From Ruminococcaceae bacterium UBA5396 (GTDB taxonomy: Bacteria; Bacillota; Clostridia; Oscillospirales; Acutalibacteraceae): a stretch of DNA of 6,730 nt. The DNA lies in NCBI GenBank assembly GCA_002410715.1, contig DHOG01000191.1, positions 2,201 to 8,930 on the forward strand, in the 5' to 3' direction. Below the pieces are notes generated by a model. It did not search any database. It was not told the DNA's origin and saw only the letters and a list, made by a program, of their open reading frames with translations. The position numbers and the translations under genes are program-made. Positions 6,515-6,730 of the stretch are shown piece by piece (position 1 is the stretch's first letter; every line of letters starts with the position of its first letter).

Positions 6515-6730
6515 TTAAAACTAATATAATCTTGTACATAAAAGTCCTAATCTGAGTCCGGGTATTTCTTTTCTAAAAAACTATATTGCAGCAGCATTTA
6601 GCCCGTATTCAAAATCATCGCGAATCTCACCCGACTTACGCTGTTCCTAAACGAGCATAAAATTGGTCTTGCAATAAGCGCAGTGCTCCAATAGGGAGAA
6701 ATTACACATACGCTGATGAAGGGTGATAAG
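6515..6730. other. Upstream non-coding stretch, possibly with a decayed gene end
   Basis: No complete gene is visible between the promoter and the right edge. On the minus strand, one frame entering from the edge (6730) reads to a TAG at 6581-6583 but is broken by a TAG at 6647-6649. The part after the break, beginning EQRKSGEIRDDFEYG, has a protein-like composition. It could be the worn C-terminus of a neighbouring gene or chance; I do not recognise it. No convincing terminator hairpin was found. Confidence 0.3.

Noticed and set aside
6525..6530. TATAAT on the plus strand as a divergent promoter
   Set aside because: No acceptable -35 box lies 16-18 nt upstream, and no plus-strand gene follows before the window edge. 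The region is simply AT-rich.
6541..6565. Repeated GGACT motif upstream of the promoter
   Set aside because: Two short direct copies only. They do not form an inverted repeat or match a known site, and are explained by chance.

Overview
The window holds one tightly packed, single-strand gene cluster. All six genes are on the minus strand, so transcription runs from right to left. Strong purine-rich Shine-Dalgarno sites, a TTG start, a near-consensus sigma-A promoter and UvsE-type UV repair suggest a Gram-positive bacterium, most likely a Firmicute of the clostridial kind, with moderate GC content. This is inference from sequence style; no rRNA or other phylogenetic marker is present.

Layout in order of transcription: (i) 6515-6730, a non-coding stretch with at most a worn-down gene end; (ii) a near-consensus promoter (6486-6514) followed at once by a 20-bp inverted repeat (6463-6482), a likely operator; (iii) a TetR/AcrR-type repressor (5855-6445); (iv) a UV damage endonuclease of the UvsE/UVDE family (4593-5846) with an extra C-terminal domain resembling YbgA/DUF1722; (v) a long TspO/MBR-like (CrtK-type) membrane protein (3784-4578); (vi) a Rieske [2Fe-2S] mononuclear-iron oxygenase, closest in style to the pheophorbide a oxygenase/vanillate demethylase group (2793-3758); (vii) a CrtI/CrtISO-like FAD oxidoreductase with an added cysteine-rich C-terminal domain resembling a degenerate GltD-type Fe-S domain (878-2734); (viii) a second CrtI-like FAD oxidoreductase, cut off by the left edge (1-894). 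The gaps are 8, 14, 25 and 58 nt, followed by a 17-nt overlap, so one operon under TetR autocontrol is the simplest reading.

How the parts could work together (inference): the operon joins a UV-lesion repair enzyme with a TspO-like protein (a family known to bind porphyrins and, as CrtK, found in carotenoid clusters), an oxygenase and two polyene-desaturase-like flavoproteins. This resembles a light, porphyrin or oxidative-stress response, or a pathway that makes or modifies a pigment or other isoprenoid. No phytoene synthase, prenyltransferase or obvious oxygenase reductase is visible. The pathway may continue past the left edge, and the Fe-S-tailed flavoprotein might supply electrons to the oxygenase. 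The substrate cannot be read from this window. No mobile elements, CRISPR arrays, tRNA or rRNA genes were seen.
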